A stretch of 64,000 nucleotides of DNA, from NCBI RefSeq assembly GCF_013170805.1, contig NZ_CP051293.1, forward strand, positions 1,240,001-1,304,000. The letters are read 5' to 3'. Shown here piece by piece: positions 29,573-40,239 of the stretch; the first letter of the stretch is position 1; each line of letters begins with the position of its first letter. The notes below the pieces were generated by a model. The model had not been told where the DNA came from, made no database searches, and worked only from the letters and a program-made list of their open reading frames with translations. This DNA is from Mesorhizobium sp. NZP2077. GTDB lineage: Bacteria; Pseudomonadota; Alphaproteobacteria; Rhizobiales; Rhizobiaceae. The position numbers and the translations under genes were made by a program.

Positions 29573-30640
29573 ATGGTGGCGACACACTACCGGAACTTCG
29601 ATGCGCTGCGGCTGTTCGCGGCGGGCACGGTCGTATTTTCGCACTCGTTTCTGATAGCCACGGGGTCCGAAGCGACAGAGCCGTTGGCAGGCACGGGACG
29701 AGTGACCGGCATCTACGGCGTCTTCATCTTCTTCATTCTCAGCGGCTTTCTGGTAACCGAGAGCGCGAAGCGCACCGCGACCCTCCCCGACTTCATGCTC
29801 AAGAGATTTTTGAGGATTGCGCCGGCGCTGGTCGTGAGCACCTTGGTTGTCGCCTATTTGGTCTGCCCGCCGTTCGCTGCCGACGGGCCGTTGGCCTTCG
29901 TCATTGACGGTTCGGTGCTCAACCTGGTCATGCAGATCGTCTCGCTGCACAGCGCGGGTTTCTACTTTGCCAATGTGACCTTCTATCCGAAGCTGAACGA
30001 GGCCGACTGGCTGCCAAGTGTTGCAAACGGAGTGCTGTGGACCATCCGGATTGAGGTCATCGGCTATGTGCTGATCGGGTTGATGGCCGCTGCCTCGCTG
30101 TTCAAGGCACGGCTGCAACCGGTCATGATCGCGATCGTCATTAGTCTCATCGTCGCGACCATGGCCTATGCTTATTCCGTGAAGACGAAATGGATCTCGG
30201 AACTGCTGCTGGTCCTGCCATCGCTGTGCTGCGGCATTCTCATGAACTGGCTGGTCCAGCGTCACCGGCCGAGCGGATGGATCGCTCTGGCATCTCTCAC
30301 CGGCCTCGTCCCGGCTGCATATTTCGGCGTCCTGCCGCAGGCCTTCTGCTTTCTCGTCGCCTATCCGCTGATCTGGTTCGGCGGCGCGGCATTCAACCCG
30401 ATGCCCCGCTTCTATGAAGGGACGGACATTTCCTATGGCGTTTACCTCTACGGCTGGCCGATCACACAGTTAATCCGGCATTTTGTCGGACCCGACCTAA
30501 ATGGGTACGAAATGACCGCCTTGGCCTTGCCAGCGACGATGGCGGCGGCGTGGCTCTCGTGGCGGTTCATCGAGAAGCCGGCGCTTCGCTTCAAACCGGC
30601 GCGTCGTCAAGACGCGCCGCCGCAATCACTTCGGGCCTGA
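29573..30640 (+). CDS. Acyltransferase family 3 membrane protein
   Basis: Protein of 355 residues with about ten membrane helices. The start YRNFDALRLFAAGTVVFSHSF carries the catalytic-type His of acyltransferase 3 (O-acyl modification of sugars, LPS or exopolysaccharide), and GVFIFFILSGFLVTES is the second family motif. ATG 29573 follows GCGGGGATTGGG; an upstream in-frame TTG at 29504 is possible. It lies between tolB and pal and is bracketed by 18-base inverted repeats, so it looks like an insertion into the tol cluster. Confidence 0.85.
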   Translation: MVATHYRNFDALRLFAAGTVVFSHSFLIATGSEATEPLAGTGRVTGIYGVFIFFILSGFLVTESAKRTATLPDFMLKRFLRIAPALVVSTLVVAYLVCPPFAADGPLAFVIDGSVLNLVMQIVSLHSAGFYFANVTFYPKLNEADWLPSVANGVLWTIRIEVIGYVLIGLMAAASLFKARLQPVMIAIVISLIVATMAYAYSVKTKWISELLLVLPSLCCGILMNWLVQRHRPSGWIALASLTGLVPAAYFGVLPQAFCFLVAYPLIWFGGAAFNPMPRFYEGTDISYGVYLYGWPITQLIRHFVGPDLNGYEMTALALPATMAAAWLSWRFIEKPALRFKPARRQDAPPQSLRA

Positions 30641-30656
30641 CGGCTCTGCATCAACG

Positions 30657-30932
30657 ATGCCTGCTGTGAAGCCACTGTTCCTGCCGGGCGCTCCTCAAGG
30701 CCCTCTCAACGGGGACTTAAGTGCCGATCATACAGTGCCGCGCGAGGCTAAAACCCGCTGTCGAGAAATCAAAACCGGCTGTCGCGCTACGGGAGACGTG
30801 GATATCCCTTACGTGCTCGACCTGGAATGGATCTTGCAGGCGCAACGCGACGAATGGGTACAATCCTATGCCCGCATCTACCCTATGCCCGCATCTACGA
30901 AATGCTGCTGAATCTCAGACAGAAGCTAAAGT
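30657..30932 (+). pseudogene. Short ORF remnant broken by a 17-base tandem duplication
   Basis: The frame reads to DLEWILQAQRDEWVQSYARIY, then meets two perfect tandem copies of CTATGCCCGCATCTACC/CTATGCCCGCATCTAC (30867-30899). Removing one copy lets the frame continue to EMLLNLRQKLK and a stop at 30932. I do not recognise the protein, and its start is uncertain. It may be baggage that arrived with the acyltransferase, or chance. Confidence 0.35.
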
Positions 30933-30940
30933 GATTTCTC

Positions 30941-30958
30941 TCTTCAGTTCTTCAATTC
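30941..30958. repeat. Right copy of the 18-base inverted repeat flanking the acyltransferase
   Basis: TCTTCAGTTCTTCAATTC is the exact reverse complement of 29376-29393. Further related TCAATTCCTC units follow to about 30985. Confidence 0.7.
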
Positions 30959-31180
30959 CCCACCTCCTCAATTCCTCATTTTCCACGCCTTTGTCGTGTT
31001 TTGGCCGTATTTCCGCCTAGGGTCCGCGCCAACTGTGGCCTCGGATCAAGAGGTTGCGGACGGGCAGCCTAAACCAAATTTTAACCGTGTTTCTTGAATG
31101 CCGGTTAACCCAAACGTGGTTACTGGGTGATCAACGAAATCACTCGAATACGATCACTCGAAATACGAAGGAGAGGCGGC

Positions 31181-31687
31181 ATGGGCCGTATCGCAGCACT
31201 TACCAGAAACCCGGTCATGATCGCGCTGGTGGCGATGCTCGCCATCACCGGTTGCGCCTCGAAGAAGACCCCGAACAATGCCGCTGACCTTGGCCTCAAC
31301 GGTGCCGGTGCCGCAACGCCCGGCTCGGCGAAGGACTTCACCGTCAATATCGGCGACCGCATCTTCTTCGACACGGACTCGACCTCGATCCGTGCCGACG
31401 CGCAGACGACGCTTTCGCGCCAGGCGCAGTGGCTGAACCAGTACAAGCAGTATGCCATCGTCGTCGAAGGTCATGCCGACGAACGCGGCACGCGCGAATA
31501 CAATCTGGCGCTCGGTGCCCGCCGCGCCGCGGCTACCCGCGACTTCCTGGTCTCCAAGGGCGTCGCTTCCAGCCGCCTGAAGACGATTTCCTACGGCAAG
31601 GAGCGTCCGGTCGCTGTGTGCGACGACATCTCCTGCTGGTCGCAGAACCGCCGTGCGGTCACAACGCTCAGCGGCGCCGGTTCCTGA
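31181..31687 (+). CDS. pal: Pal, peptidoglycan-associated lipoprotein
   Basis: Outer-membrane lipoprotein of 168 residues. The lipobox is LAITGC (Cys25). The OmpA-like C-terminal domain starts at FTVNIGDRIFFDTDS and includes VVEGHADERGTREYNLALGARRA, which binds peptidoglycan. Start ATG 31181 follows AAGGAGAGGCGGC. It has its own upstream region of about 220 bases after the inserted segment, and a strong terminator lies before cpoB. Confidence 0.95.
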   Translation: MGRIAALTRNPVMIALVAMLAITGCASKKTPNNAADLGLNGAGAATPGSAKDFTVNIGDRIFFDTDSTSIRADAQTTLSRQAQWLNQYKQYAIVVEGHADERGTREYNLALGARRAAATRDFLVSKGVASSRLKTISYGKERPVAVCDDISCWSQNRRAVTTLSGAGS

Positions 31688-31760
31688 GCCGGATACAGCC
31701 GATCGGCGCGTCGCAAGATGCGCCGCTGTCGAGCGACAAAAATACAACACACCTTTGCGA

Positions 31761-31785
31761 AAGGCGGCCCTCGGGCCGCCTTTTT
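31761..31785 (+). terminator. Rho-independent terminator after pal
   Basis: AAGGCGGCCC/GGGCCGCCTT forms a ten-base stem with a two-base spacer, followed by a T-rich run. It suggests that pal transcription largely ends before cpoB. Confidence 0.8.
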
Positions 31786-31911
31786 CATATCCGGACACCT
31801 GAAACAAAATTTGGCCGAAGTCTCGCGCCCTGCTATGAGCCGAGGGCGCTTGGCTGGTCCCACTCTGGTTGGAAGGCGCGAAACAGACTAACGACACACG
31901 GCGAGAGGCAC

Positions 31912-33027
31912 ATGCATTTGAGATCGGTTCTGAGCGGCACGCTTGCGCTGCTGCTCCTATCAGGCGTCATCGCCCCGGCTAGTGGCCTGGGGGCCAGTGG
32001 CACAGGGCAATCAACCGACAGCGGCTTTTCCTTCCATCTGCCCAGCATCGAGCTGCCCAGTCTTTTCGGGGAAAAGAAGAAGCCGGATCAGGTCCAGATG
32101 GTGCAGTCCGATCCTACTGCCGTCACCAGCCTGGAAGACCAGTTGCGGCAGATGAACGGCAAGATCGAGGAACTCAATTTCCAGGTCCTGCAGATGCAGG
32201 AGCAGATCCGCAAGCAGCAGGAAGACAACGAGTTCCGCTTCCAGCAACTGGAAGGCGGCTCGCAGGGCGGACAGGCACCGGCGGCACCGAAGAAGAAGTC
32301 CGACGCAACCACCGACACCAACACCGACGTGGCCGCGGCTCCGGCAACCCAGGCGCCGGCCGATGCCGGCGCCGCGACCGGCAGCGATCAGTCGACCGGC
32401 GGCAAGACGGTTGAGGATGTCATCGTCGAATCACCCGATGGCGATCCCGGCAAGGTGATCCCCGGCACGGGAGCGCCGGAAAAGACTTTTGGCTCGATCA
32501 CCGTCGACAAGAACGGCAATGTGATCGACGCCGGCGGCAAGACCCAGGCAACCGCGCCGGCGCAAGACATTGCCCCGGCCACCGACGCTCCGGCCAAGGC
32601 CGGCAAGTCCAATGGCACCATCGTCGCGGCGCTGCCTTCCACCAAGGACCCGGAAGAGCTTTACCGCAATTCCTATCAGTTCATCCTGTCGGGCGATTAC
32701 AGCACGGCCGAACAGGGTTTCCGCGATCATATCTCGCGCTTCCCCAAAGATGCCAAGACGGCGGACGCGCATTACTGGCTGGGTGAATCGCTGCTTGGCC
32801 AGCAGAAATACCGCGACGCGGCCGAAGTCTTCCTCGCCGCCAGCAAGGACTACCCGAAGGCCAAGAAGGCACCCGACATGCTGTTGAAGCTCGGCGTGTC
32901 GCTGGTCGGCCTCAAGCAACACGATGTCGCCTGCGCCACCTTCAGCGAGGTCGGCAAGCGCTACCCCGATATCTCCAATGCACTCAAGGAACGCGTCAAG
33001 CAGGAGAAGGCCCTGGCTGCGTGCTGA
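31912..33027 (+). CDS. cpoB: CpoB (YbgF), coordinator of peptidoglycan synthesis and outer-membrane constriction
   Basis: Periplasmic protein of 371 residues: signal peptide (about 1-27), a trimerising coiled coil (VTSLEDQLRQMNGKIEELN; about 65-110), an Ala/Pro-rich linker, and C-terminal TPR repeats starting ELYRNSYQFILSGDYSTAEQGF (about 245-370). CpoB links the Tol system to penicillin-binding proteins. Start ATG 31912 follows GCGAGAGGCAC. Confidence 0.92.
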   Translation: MHLRSVLSGTLALLLLSGVIAPASGLGASGTGQSTDSGFSFHLPSIELPSLFGEKKKPDQVQMVQSDPTAVTSLEDQLRQMNGKIEELNFQVLQMQEQIRKQQEDNEFRFQQLEGGSQGGQAPAAPKKKSDATTDTNTDVAAAPATQAPADAGAATGSDQSTGGKTVEDVIVESPDGDPGKVIPGTGAPEKTFGSITVDKNGNVIDAGGKTQATAPAQDIAPATDAPAKAGKSNGTIVAALPSTKDPEELYRNSYQFILSGDYSTAEQGFRDHISRFPKDAKTADAHYWLGESLLGQQKYRDAAEVFLAASKDYPKAKKAPDMLLKLGVSLVGLKQHDVACATFSEVGKRYPDISNALKERVKQEKALAAC

Positions 33028-33035
33028 TTTTTCCT

Positions 33036-33083
33036 ACGCATGTCTCAGTCCCAAAACCGGGACCACTTTTGGATGACATGCGT
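33036..33083. repeat. 48-base palindromic repeat abutting tilS
   Basis: ACGCATGTC/GACATGCGT ends enclose CCCAAAACCGGGACCACTTTTGG. Same family and orientation as 10812-10863. Its right end lies three bases from the tilS ATG and contains the alternative TTG. Confidence 0.72.
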
Positions 33084-33085
33084 TG

Positions 33086-34480
33086 ATGCTCGCGACTGAG
33101 GCCGATCTTTCGACCAGCCTTCTTTCCCATGCGAAGAGCCTCTTCTCGCATATCGATTTTAGCCACGGCGCCGTTGCGGCCGTGTCTGGCGGCAGCGACT
33201 CGACGGCCCTGCTTCTCCTTCTCAAACTGCATCTCGATCGAACCGCGCCGTCAGCGAAGCTGCTGGCCGTGACGGTTGACCATGGCCTGCGACAAGGTTC
33301 GGCGGCCGAGGCGCAGACCGTGGCGAAGCTTTGCGCTGAGCGCGGCATTGCCCACCGCACCCTGGCCTGGGCCGGAAGCAAGCCATCGACCGGTCTGCCG
33401 GCGGCGGCGCGGGATGCGCGCTACCGGCTGCTGGCCGAAGCGGCGCGCGCGCAAGGCATCGGCCTGATCGTCACCGGCCATACCGCCGACGACCAGGCCG
33501 AGACGGTGCTGATGCGGCAGGCGCGGGATGAGGGCCGGGAGTTTGCCGAAGTCGCAGGCCGCGGGCTTGCCGGCATGGCACCAGCCACGCTCTATGATTG
33601 GCGCGAGTGGATCGTTCGCCCGCTTCTGGGCACGCGGCGCGCAGCACTTCGCGATTTCCTGCGGCGTGAACATGTCGGCTGGGCCGATGATCCGACCAAC
33701 ACCGACTTGGCCTTCGAGCGGCCACGCGTGCGCGCCGCGCTTGCCGGCGAGAGCGTCGAGTCCATGGAGGGCAGGCTGCTGCTCGCCGGCCAGGCCGCCG
33801 TGGAGCGCAGTCGGCTTGGCGCCGGCGCCGCCGATCTGATCCATCGCTTTGCCAGCCAGCCGGCCACGGGTCTCATCCGCCTCGACCTAAGCCTGCTTTC
33901 GGCCGGCGACGATCGGGCGGCCATCCACGCGTTGCGTATTTTGCTGGCCACCGCCGGTGGCGCTGCCTTTCTTCCGGACCAGGCACGCAGCGAGGCGTTG
34001 TTCGATCGGCTGAAGGGCGGATTTCTTTGCGCCACATTGTCGCGGACCGTGGTTGATTTCCGGCGTGCCGGCATCTTCCTGCGCCGCGAGGCACGGGGTT
34101 TGCCGCTCGCCACTGCTGCTGTCGACAACACCATCTGGGATGGCCGTCGCCACATCACATTGAACGACAGCTCCGGCGGATTGTTGATCGCTCCGCTGGG
34201 TGCGACCGCAGCGAAGCGCCTGGAGATCGATGATGGAGAAATCCCGGTAAGCCTGATGCGTGCTGCATTGGCTGCGGAACCGACATCCCAGCAAGCCTTT
34301 GAAACCCCTGGCTTGCCGCAGGGCGAGCCAGGGTCGGCAGGGTTCGTGGTGCGGCCGGTCGTGTCGCCTTTTGCCCGCTTTCTGCCGTCCTTCGATCTGG
34401 CGCCGGCGCGGGCCGTCGCGGGGTTGATCGGCGCGTCGCCGCTTCCCCCGCCGCCATTGCGCGGCCACAGTGCCGATTGA
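33086..34480 (+). CDS. tilS: tRNA(Ile)-lysidine synthetase
   Basis: Protein of 464 residues that attaches lysine to C34 of tRNA-Ile(CAU) so that AUA codons are read; an essential cytoplasmic enzyme. The PP-loop ATPase motif is VSGGSDSTALLL near residue 34, with further TilS motifs VDHGLRQGSAAEA and TGHTADDQAETVLMR. The C-terminal part is less conserved. Start ATG 33086 (TTG 33083 is also in frame); a palindromic repeat ends immediately upstream, so the ribosome site lies in repeat sequence. ftsH follows, a common neighbour order. Confidence 0.93.
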   Translation: MLATEADLSTSLLSHAKSLFSHIDFSHGAVAAVSGGSDSTALLLLLKLHLDRTAPSAKLLAVTVDHGLRQGSAAEAQTVAKLCAERGIAHRTLAWAGSKPSTGLPAAARDARYRLLAEAARAQGIGLIVTGHTADDQAETVLMRQARDEGREFAEVAGRGLAGMAPATLYDWREWIVRPLLGTRRAALRDFLRREHVGWADDPTNTDLAFERPRVRAALAGESVESMEGRLLLAGQAAVERSRLGAGAADLIHRFASQPATGLIRLDLSLLSAGDDRAAIHALRILLATAGGAAFLPDQARSEALFDRLKGGFLCATLSRTVVDFRRAGIFLRREARGLPLATAAVDNTIWDGRRHITLNDSSGGLLIAPLGATAAKRLEIDDGEIPVSLMRAALAAEPTSQQAFETPGLPQGEPGSAGFVVRPVVSPFARFLPSFDLAPARAVAGLIGASPLPPPPLRGHSAD

Positions 34481-34603
34481 TGGTTGGTCGAAAGCTTAAC
34501 CCATACGTGCTGTTCTGCTTGGCAAGGGGAGGCGCTCTCCCTATGTTAGGCCCAAGTTTCCTCTCATGATGCTGTCCGTCCGCGGACGCCAACGGGACAA
34601 TTG

Positions 34604-36528
<1,925 letters not shown>

Positions 36529-36532
<4 letters not shown>

Positions 36533-36635
36533 AGCAATTCCAGGAGAAGTGTGAGCGGTTTTCCGTCTGGAATCGCGTCAAAACAAAGAGTTAGAGCGGT
36601 TCGCCGTTTCCATGAAACGGTGAAACGCTCTAACC
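36529..36635 (+). repeat. About 107-base composite palindromic repeat, copy 2
   Basis: Reverse-complement relative of 5740-5843, from CTAGAGCAATTCCAGG to GAAACGCTCTAAC. It contains two inverted repeats. The first bases overlap the ftsH stop codon at 36530-36532. Confidence 0.75.
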
Positions 36636-36729
36636 CAGGGCGGACAGCAGATCCTCCGGACAAGCCCGGGGATCACGGCTGAACGTGTGCGTGAAAAACG
36701 GTGAGCTGCTTTATCCGCCGTATTCGATT

Positions 36730-37188
36730 TTATGATTCAGCTTTGAGCCGCGCATTGCACAGGCTGTAATAACCGCCGCCCTTCTGTATCCAGCGAAGGC
36801 CATTCAACGTACCTGCCTCCTTGTTGCCGTGGTAACCCTGGAGGCAGGTTTTCATCCGCGCCTTCGCGGGCTTTTCTGTCTTGAACTCGGCGGCGAGTGT
36901 GGTCGGGAATGTCACGCCCGCCGGCGCCACAGTGGGGGCGACCGCCGCGCCGGTTTCCTTTTTCGGCTGCGGCGCGGTTTTGACGGTATCCGCGCTGACA
37001 CTCTCCGCAGCGGAAGCCGCGCATTTCTCCTTGCGGAAAGCGGCCCAGTCCATGCCGTTCAGAGTGCCGCCTTCCTTGGCTGTCCGATAGGTCTCGCCGC
37101 ATTCCTTCATCGTCAGTGCGCTTGCAGGGCCGACGCTTCAAGCAACCAATGCCGTCGCACCCAATACCGCCAATTTCAAATTGAGCAT
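36730..37188 (-). pseudogene. Cysteine-repeat secreted protein with a stop codon inside its signal peptide
   Basis: A strong AGGAGG site precedes ATG 37188, which opens the signal peptide MLNLKLAVLGATALVA; codon 17 is TGA (37140-37138), then SVGPASALTMKECGETYRTA continues in frame to the stop at 36730. The mature part has one ECGETYRTAKEGGTLNG repeat and a C-terminal domain with GVTFPTTLAAEFKTEKPAKARMKTCLQGYHGNKE, closely matching the protein at 37494-38345. TGC to TGA is the likely change. An internal start at ATG 37110 would give a protein without export signal. Confidence 0.75.
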
Positions 37189-37493
37189 AAGATCCTCCTG
37201 GTTGATAACAAGCTAATGTCTTTTTGTATACTGTTTGTTCCTGGTATGTTCAATAAAAATCTTTGGGAGCTACCGACAAGCCTGGCGGTGGGCAGTGTGG
37301 GCGAATTGATGATGCCGACAGCTCCCGCGATATACGGATGCGGGCAAGGCGGCGGACGTCGTCGCGCGCAACAAAAGGCCCGCGAAGCAGATGCATCGCG
37401 GGCCTTTGCCGGTCCTTGCCAGATTTTCCGTCTACTTCAATTCGATCTCAACCGGCTCATGCCTCATCGATCTGGGGGAATACCATGCGTGGC
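37189..37493. other. 305-base region between the two cysteine-repeat protein genes
   Basis: It holds the terminator of the upstream gene (37374-37407) and the promoter and AGGAGG site of the broken paralogue. A/T-rich sequence with CAGTATACAAAAAG on the minus strand may carry the promoter. No other gene seen. Confidence 0.4.
37374..37407 (-). terminator. Terminator downstream of the cysteine-repeat protein gene
   Basis: AAAGGCCCGCGA/TCGCGGGCCTTT is a twelve-base perfect stem with a ten-base loop. On the minus strand TGTTG follows the T residues of the stem. Confidence 0.7.
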
Positions 37494-38345
37494 TCAGCCC
37501 TTCAGCTTGGCATTGCACAGGCTGTAGAAGCCGCCGCCCTTCTGGATCCACTTCAGGCCGCCAAGCGCGTTGGCGTCCTTGAGGACATAGTACTGGTCGA
37601 GGCAGGTGTGCATGCGGCCCTTTCCGGGGGTCTCGCTGGCATATTTCGCCGAGATCGCGGACGGGAAGGTGACGCCCTTGGGCGCAACCGTGGTCGGCTT
37701 TGCCGGCTCCTTGGTGTAGTTTGCTTCACTCGGAGCAGGCACGCTGTCGTCATCGGACGCGGCGGCACCGCATTCGGCCTTGCGGAAGTCGTTCCACTTC
37801 TGGCCCTTCAGCGTGTTCGCCGTCTTGGCAGCCTGGTACTTGGCGCTGCACTCGGCCATGGTCAGGCCCTTGCCGTCGGCGGCAGCCGCGGCAGCCTTGG
37901 TGGTTGCCGGCTTGGTGGTTGCCGGCTTGGTGGTATCGGCGGCGGCGGACGCGCCGGCGGCGCATTCGGCCTTGCGGAAGTCGTTCCACTTCTGGCCGTT
38001 CAGCGTGCCGGCAGCCTTCGCCGCCTGGTACTTGGCACTGCATTCCTTGGCCGTCAGGCCCTTGGCCGTGCTGTCAGCCGCCGCGGCCGCAGCCTTGGTG
38101 GTCTTGGCCGGCTTGGTTTCGGCAGCCTTGGTCGTGGCCGGCTTGGTGTCCGTGGTGGCAGCGGCGTCGGTGCCGCACTGTGCCTTGCGGAACTGGTTCC
38201 AGGTTGCCCCGGCAAGTGTCCCCGCGTCCTTGGCGGCGTTATACTTCGTGCTGCATTCGGCCATCGTCAACGCGTTGGCTGGCGCGGCCAGGAACAACGT
38301 CGCTACGGCAAGGCCGGTCAAAGTGGCAAGTCGGTGGATGAGCAT
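37494..38345 (-). CDS. Secreted protein with three cysteine-containing 32-residue repeats
   Basis: Protein of 283 residues: signal peptide 1-25 (cleaved after APANA), three repeats of the form ECSxKYxAAKxAGTLxGxxWNxFRKAxC (about 29-57, 100-128, 164-192) joined by Ala/Thr/Lys linkers, and a C-terminal domain (about 225-283) with TCLDQYYVLKDANALGGL and GGGFYSLCNAKL. Each repeat has a Cys near both ends, suggesting disulfides in the periplasm or outside. Start ATG 38345 follows GGAGAAACGCC. I do not recognise a named family; an envelope role is inferred from the leader and from sitting between ftsH and glmM. Confidence 0.75.
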   Translation of the reverse strand: MLIHRLATLTGLAVATLFLAAPANALTMAECSTKYNAAKDAGTLAGATWNQFRKAQCGTDAAATTDTKPATTKAAETKPAKTTKAAAAAADSTAKGLTAKECSAKYQAAKAAGTLNGQKWNDFRKAECAAGASAAADTTKPATTKPATTKAAAAAADGKGLTMAECSAKYQAAKTANTLKGQKWNDFRKAECGAAASDDDSVPAPSEANYTKEPAKPTTVAPKGVTFPSAISAKYASETPGKGRMHTCLDQYYVLKDANALGGLKWIQKGGGFYSLCNAKLKG

Positions 38346-38712
38346 GGCGTTTCTCCGTTGCAGCAGCCCATTATACGTCCCTGCGAATCAATAACGCTCA
38401 ACGGTCGGTTGCGCCAGATGCTAAGTGAGGTATATATCGCCGGGACCTGGCTTCTCCCGATAAGGTGATGAAATCATTGTTCCTTACGGGTCAAAAACAA
38501 GATTTTCCGCGTGCATCCGCGCCGAATAGCTCGCAGAACTGGTATATTGCGGCGCCACAATGTCGTCATGTTAGGCTGCGGCTTTGTTGTGTGCGGTGCA
38601 CAACAATGATTTTCTAAGGATTGGTAACATATAATCACACAATGTGATCATGGCGCACCGGCCAATTGTGGCATGAGATGCCGGCAAAGAACCTTCAGGG
38701 ACTCTAACTAGC
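38346..38712. other. 367-base divergent intergenic region upstream of glmM
   Basis: It holds promoters for glmM and the minus-strand secreted protein. Two inverted repeats stand out: TTGTG-tgcggtg-CACAA (about 38586-38604) and ATCACA-CAA-TGTGAT (38634-38648). The second resembles operators of small dimeric regulators; which protein binds is unknown. Confidence 0.45.
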
Positions 38713-40065
38713 ATGGCAGGAAATTACTTCGGCACCGACGGCATTCGCGGGCGCGCCAACAAGTTTCCGATGACCGCTGAAATCGCTATGCGCGTCGGCA
38801 TGGCCGCAGGCCTTTCGTTCCAGCGCGGCAGCCACCGTCATCGTGTCGTTCTCGGCAAGGACACCAGGCTTTCGGGCTACATGATCGAGAATGCGATGGT
38901 GGCCGGTCTTTGCGCCGCCGGCATGGATGTTTTCTTGCTCGGGCCGATCCCGACGCCGGCCGTTGCCATGCTGGTGCGTTCGTTGCGCGCCGATATCGGC
39001 GTCATGATCTCGGCCTCGCACAACCCCTATTACGACAATGGCATCAAGCTGTTCGGTCCGGACGGCTACAAGCTCTCCGACGAGATCGAAGAGCGCATCG
39101 AGAGCATGCTCGACAAGGATATCGAACTGGCACTCGCCGATTCTGACGGGCTTGGCCGCGCCAAGCGCGTCGACGGCGTGCATGACCGCTACATCGAATT
39201 CGCCAAGCGCACCTTGCCGCGCTCGATGTCGCTCTCGGGCCTCAGGATCGTCGTCGATTGCGCCAATGGCGCCGCCTACAAGGTGGCGCCCGAGGCGCTG
39301 TGGGAGCTCGGCGCCGAAGTCGTGGCCATCAATGTCGAGCCCAACGGCTTCAACATCAACAAGGAATGCGGCTCGACCCATCCGGCCGGCCTGCAGAAGA
39401 AAGTGCATGAAGTGCGCGCCGATATCGGTATCGCGCTCGATGGCGATGCCGACCGTGTCGTGATCGTCGACGAGAATGGCGCGATCGTCGATGGTGACCA
39501 GATCATGGCGCTGATCGCCGAATCCTGGCATCAGAGCGGACGGCTTGCCGGCGGCGGCGTGGTTTCCACGGTCATGTCCAATCTCGGCCTCGAACGCTTC
39601 CTCGGCGACATGAAGCTGCAATTGCACCGTACCAAGGTCGGCGACCGCTATGTCGTGGAGCATATGCGCGCGCACGGGCTCAATGTCGGCGGCGAGCAGT
39701 CGGGCCACATCGTGCTGTCGGATTTCTCGACCACCGGCGACGGTCTCGTATCGGCGCTGCAGGTGCTGGCCTGTATCAAGCGCCAGGGTCGTCCGGTCAG
39801 CGAACTGTCGAAGAAGTTCGAGCCGGTGCCGCAACTCCTGAAGAACGTCCGTATCGCCGGCGGCAAGCCGCTCGAGGAAGCTCCGGTCAAGGCCGCCATC
39901 GAGGATGCACTCCACCGTCTCGGCAAGGCCGGGCGGCTGGTCATCCGTCCCTCCGGCACCGAGCCGCTGATCCGTGTCATGGCCGAGGGCGACGATCCGC
40001 AGCTGGTCGAGGCTGTCGTCAACGACATCGTCGAGGTTATCTCGGAAACCCGCAGCGCCGCCTGA
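38713..40065 (+). CDS. glmM: Phosphoglucosamine mutase
   Basis: Protein of 450 residues that converts glucosamine-6-phosphate to glucosamine-1-phosphate for peptidoglycan and LPS precursors. The phosphorylated serine is Ser102 in [13 protein letters not shown]. The metal loop is [14 protein letters not shown], the sugar loop GEQSGH, and the phosphate site [12 protein letters not shown]. Start ATG 38713. glmM often follows ftsH in Rhizobiales; here the two cysteine-repeat genes lie between on the other strand. Confidence 0.96.
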   Translation: MAGNYFGTDGIRGRANKFPMTAEIAMRVGMAAGLSFQRGSHRHRVVLGKDTRLSGYMIENAMVAGLCAAGMDVFLLGPIPTPAVAMLVRSLRADIGVMISASHNPYYDNGIKLFGPDGYKLSDEIEERIESMLDKDIELALADSDGLGRAKRVDGVHDRYIEFAKRTLPRSMSLSGLRIVVDCANGAAYKVAPEALWELGAEVVAINVEPNGFNINKECGSTHPAGLQKKVHEVRADIGIALDGDADRVVIVDENGAIVDGDQIMALIAESWHQSGRLAGGGVVSTVMSNLGLERFLGDMKLQLHRTKVGDRYVVEHMRAHGLNVGGEQSGHIVLSDFSTTGDGLVSALQVLACIKRQGRPVSELSKKFEPVPQLLKNVRIAGGKPLEEAPVKAAIEDALHRLGKAGRLVIRPSGTEPLIRVMAEGDDPQLVEAVVNDIVEVISETRSAA

Positions 40066-40117
40066 TCTCCAGCGCGCCCAAGAGGCGTCACGCTGCCGCT
40101 CTCCGGTCGCATCCAGG

Positions 40118-40141
40118 CCCGCCCTTCCGGCGGGCTTTTTG
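40118..40141 (+). terminator. Rho-independent terminator after glmM
   Basis: GCCCGCC/GGCGGGC with a five-base loop, followed by a run of T. Confidence 0.8.
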
Positions 40142-40223
40142 TTGACCGGGAACCGGCCCGCCTGGCTGTCGAAATCATCCGCGAATGCTTCGAATTCTAG
40201 AGATTCGTGGTTAATCGACAGGG

Positions 40224-40239
40224 TTAAACGCCTTTTAAC
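40224..40239. promoter_or_regulatory. CtrA box upstream of the first porin-like gene
   Basis: TTAA-ACGCCTT-TTAAC is an exact match to the CtrA consensus TTAA-N7-TTAAC. A CATTAT -10-like element follows at 40250-40255, and the gene starts at 40322. Confidence 0.6.

Noticed and set aside
31071..31125. Two TTAACC half-sites upstream of pal as a CtrA box
   Set aside because: The halves are about 20 bases apart instead of seven, so they do not fit the motif.
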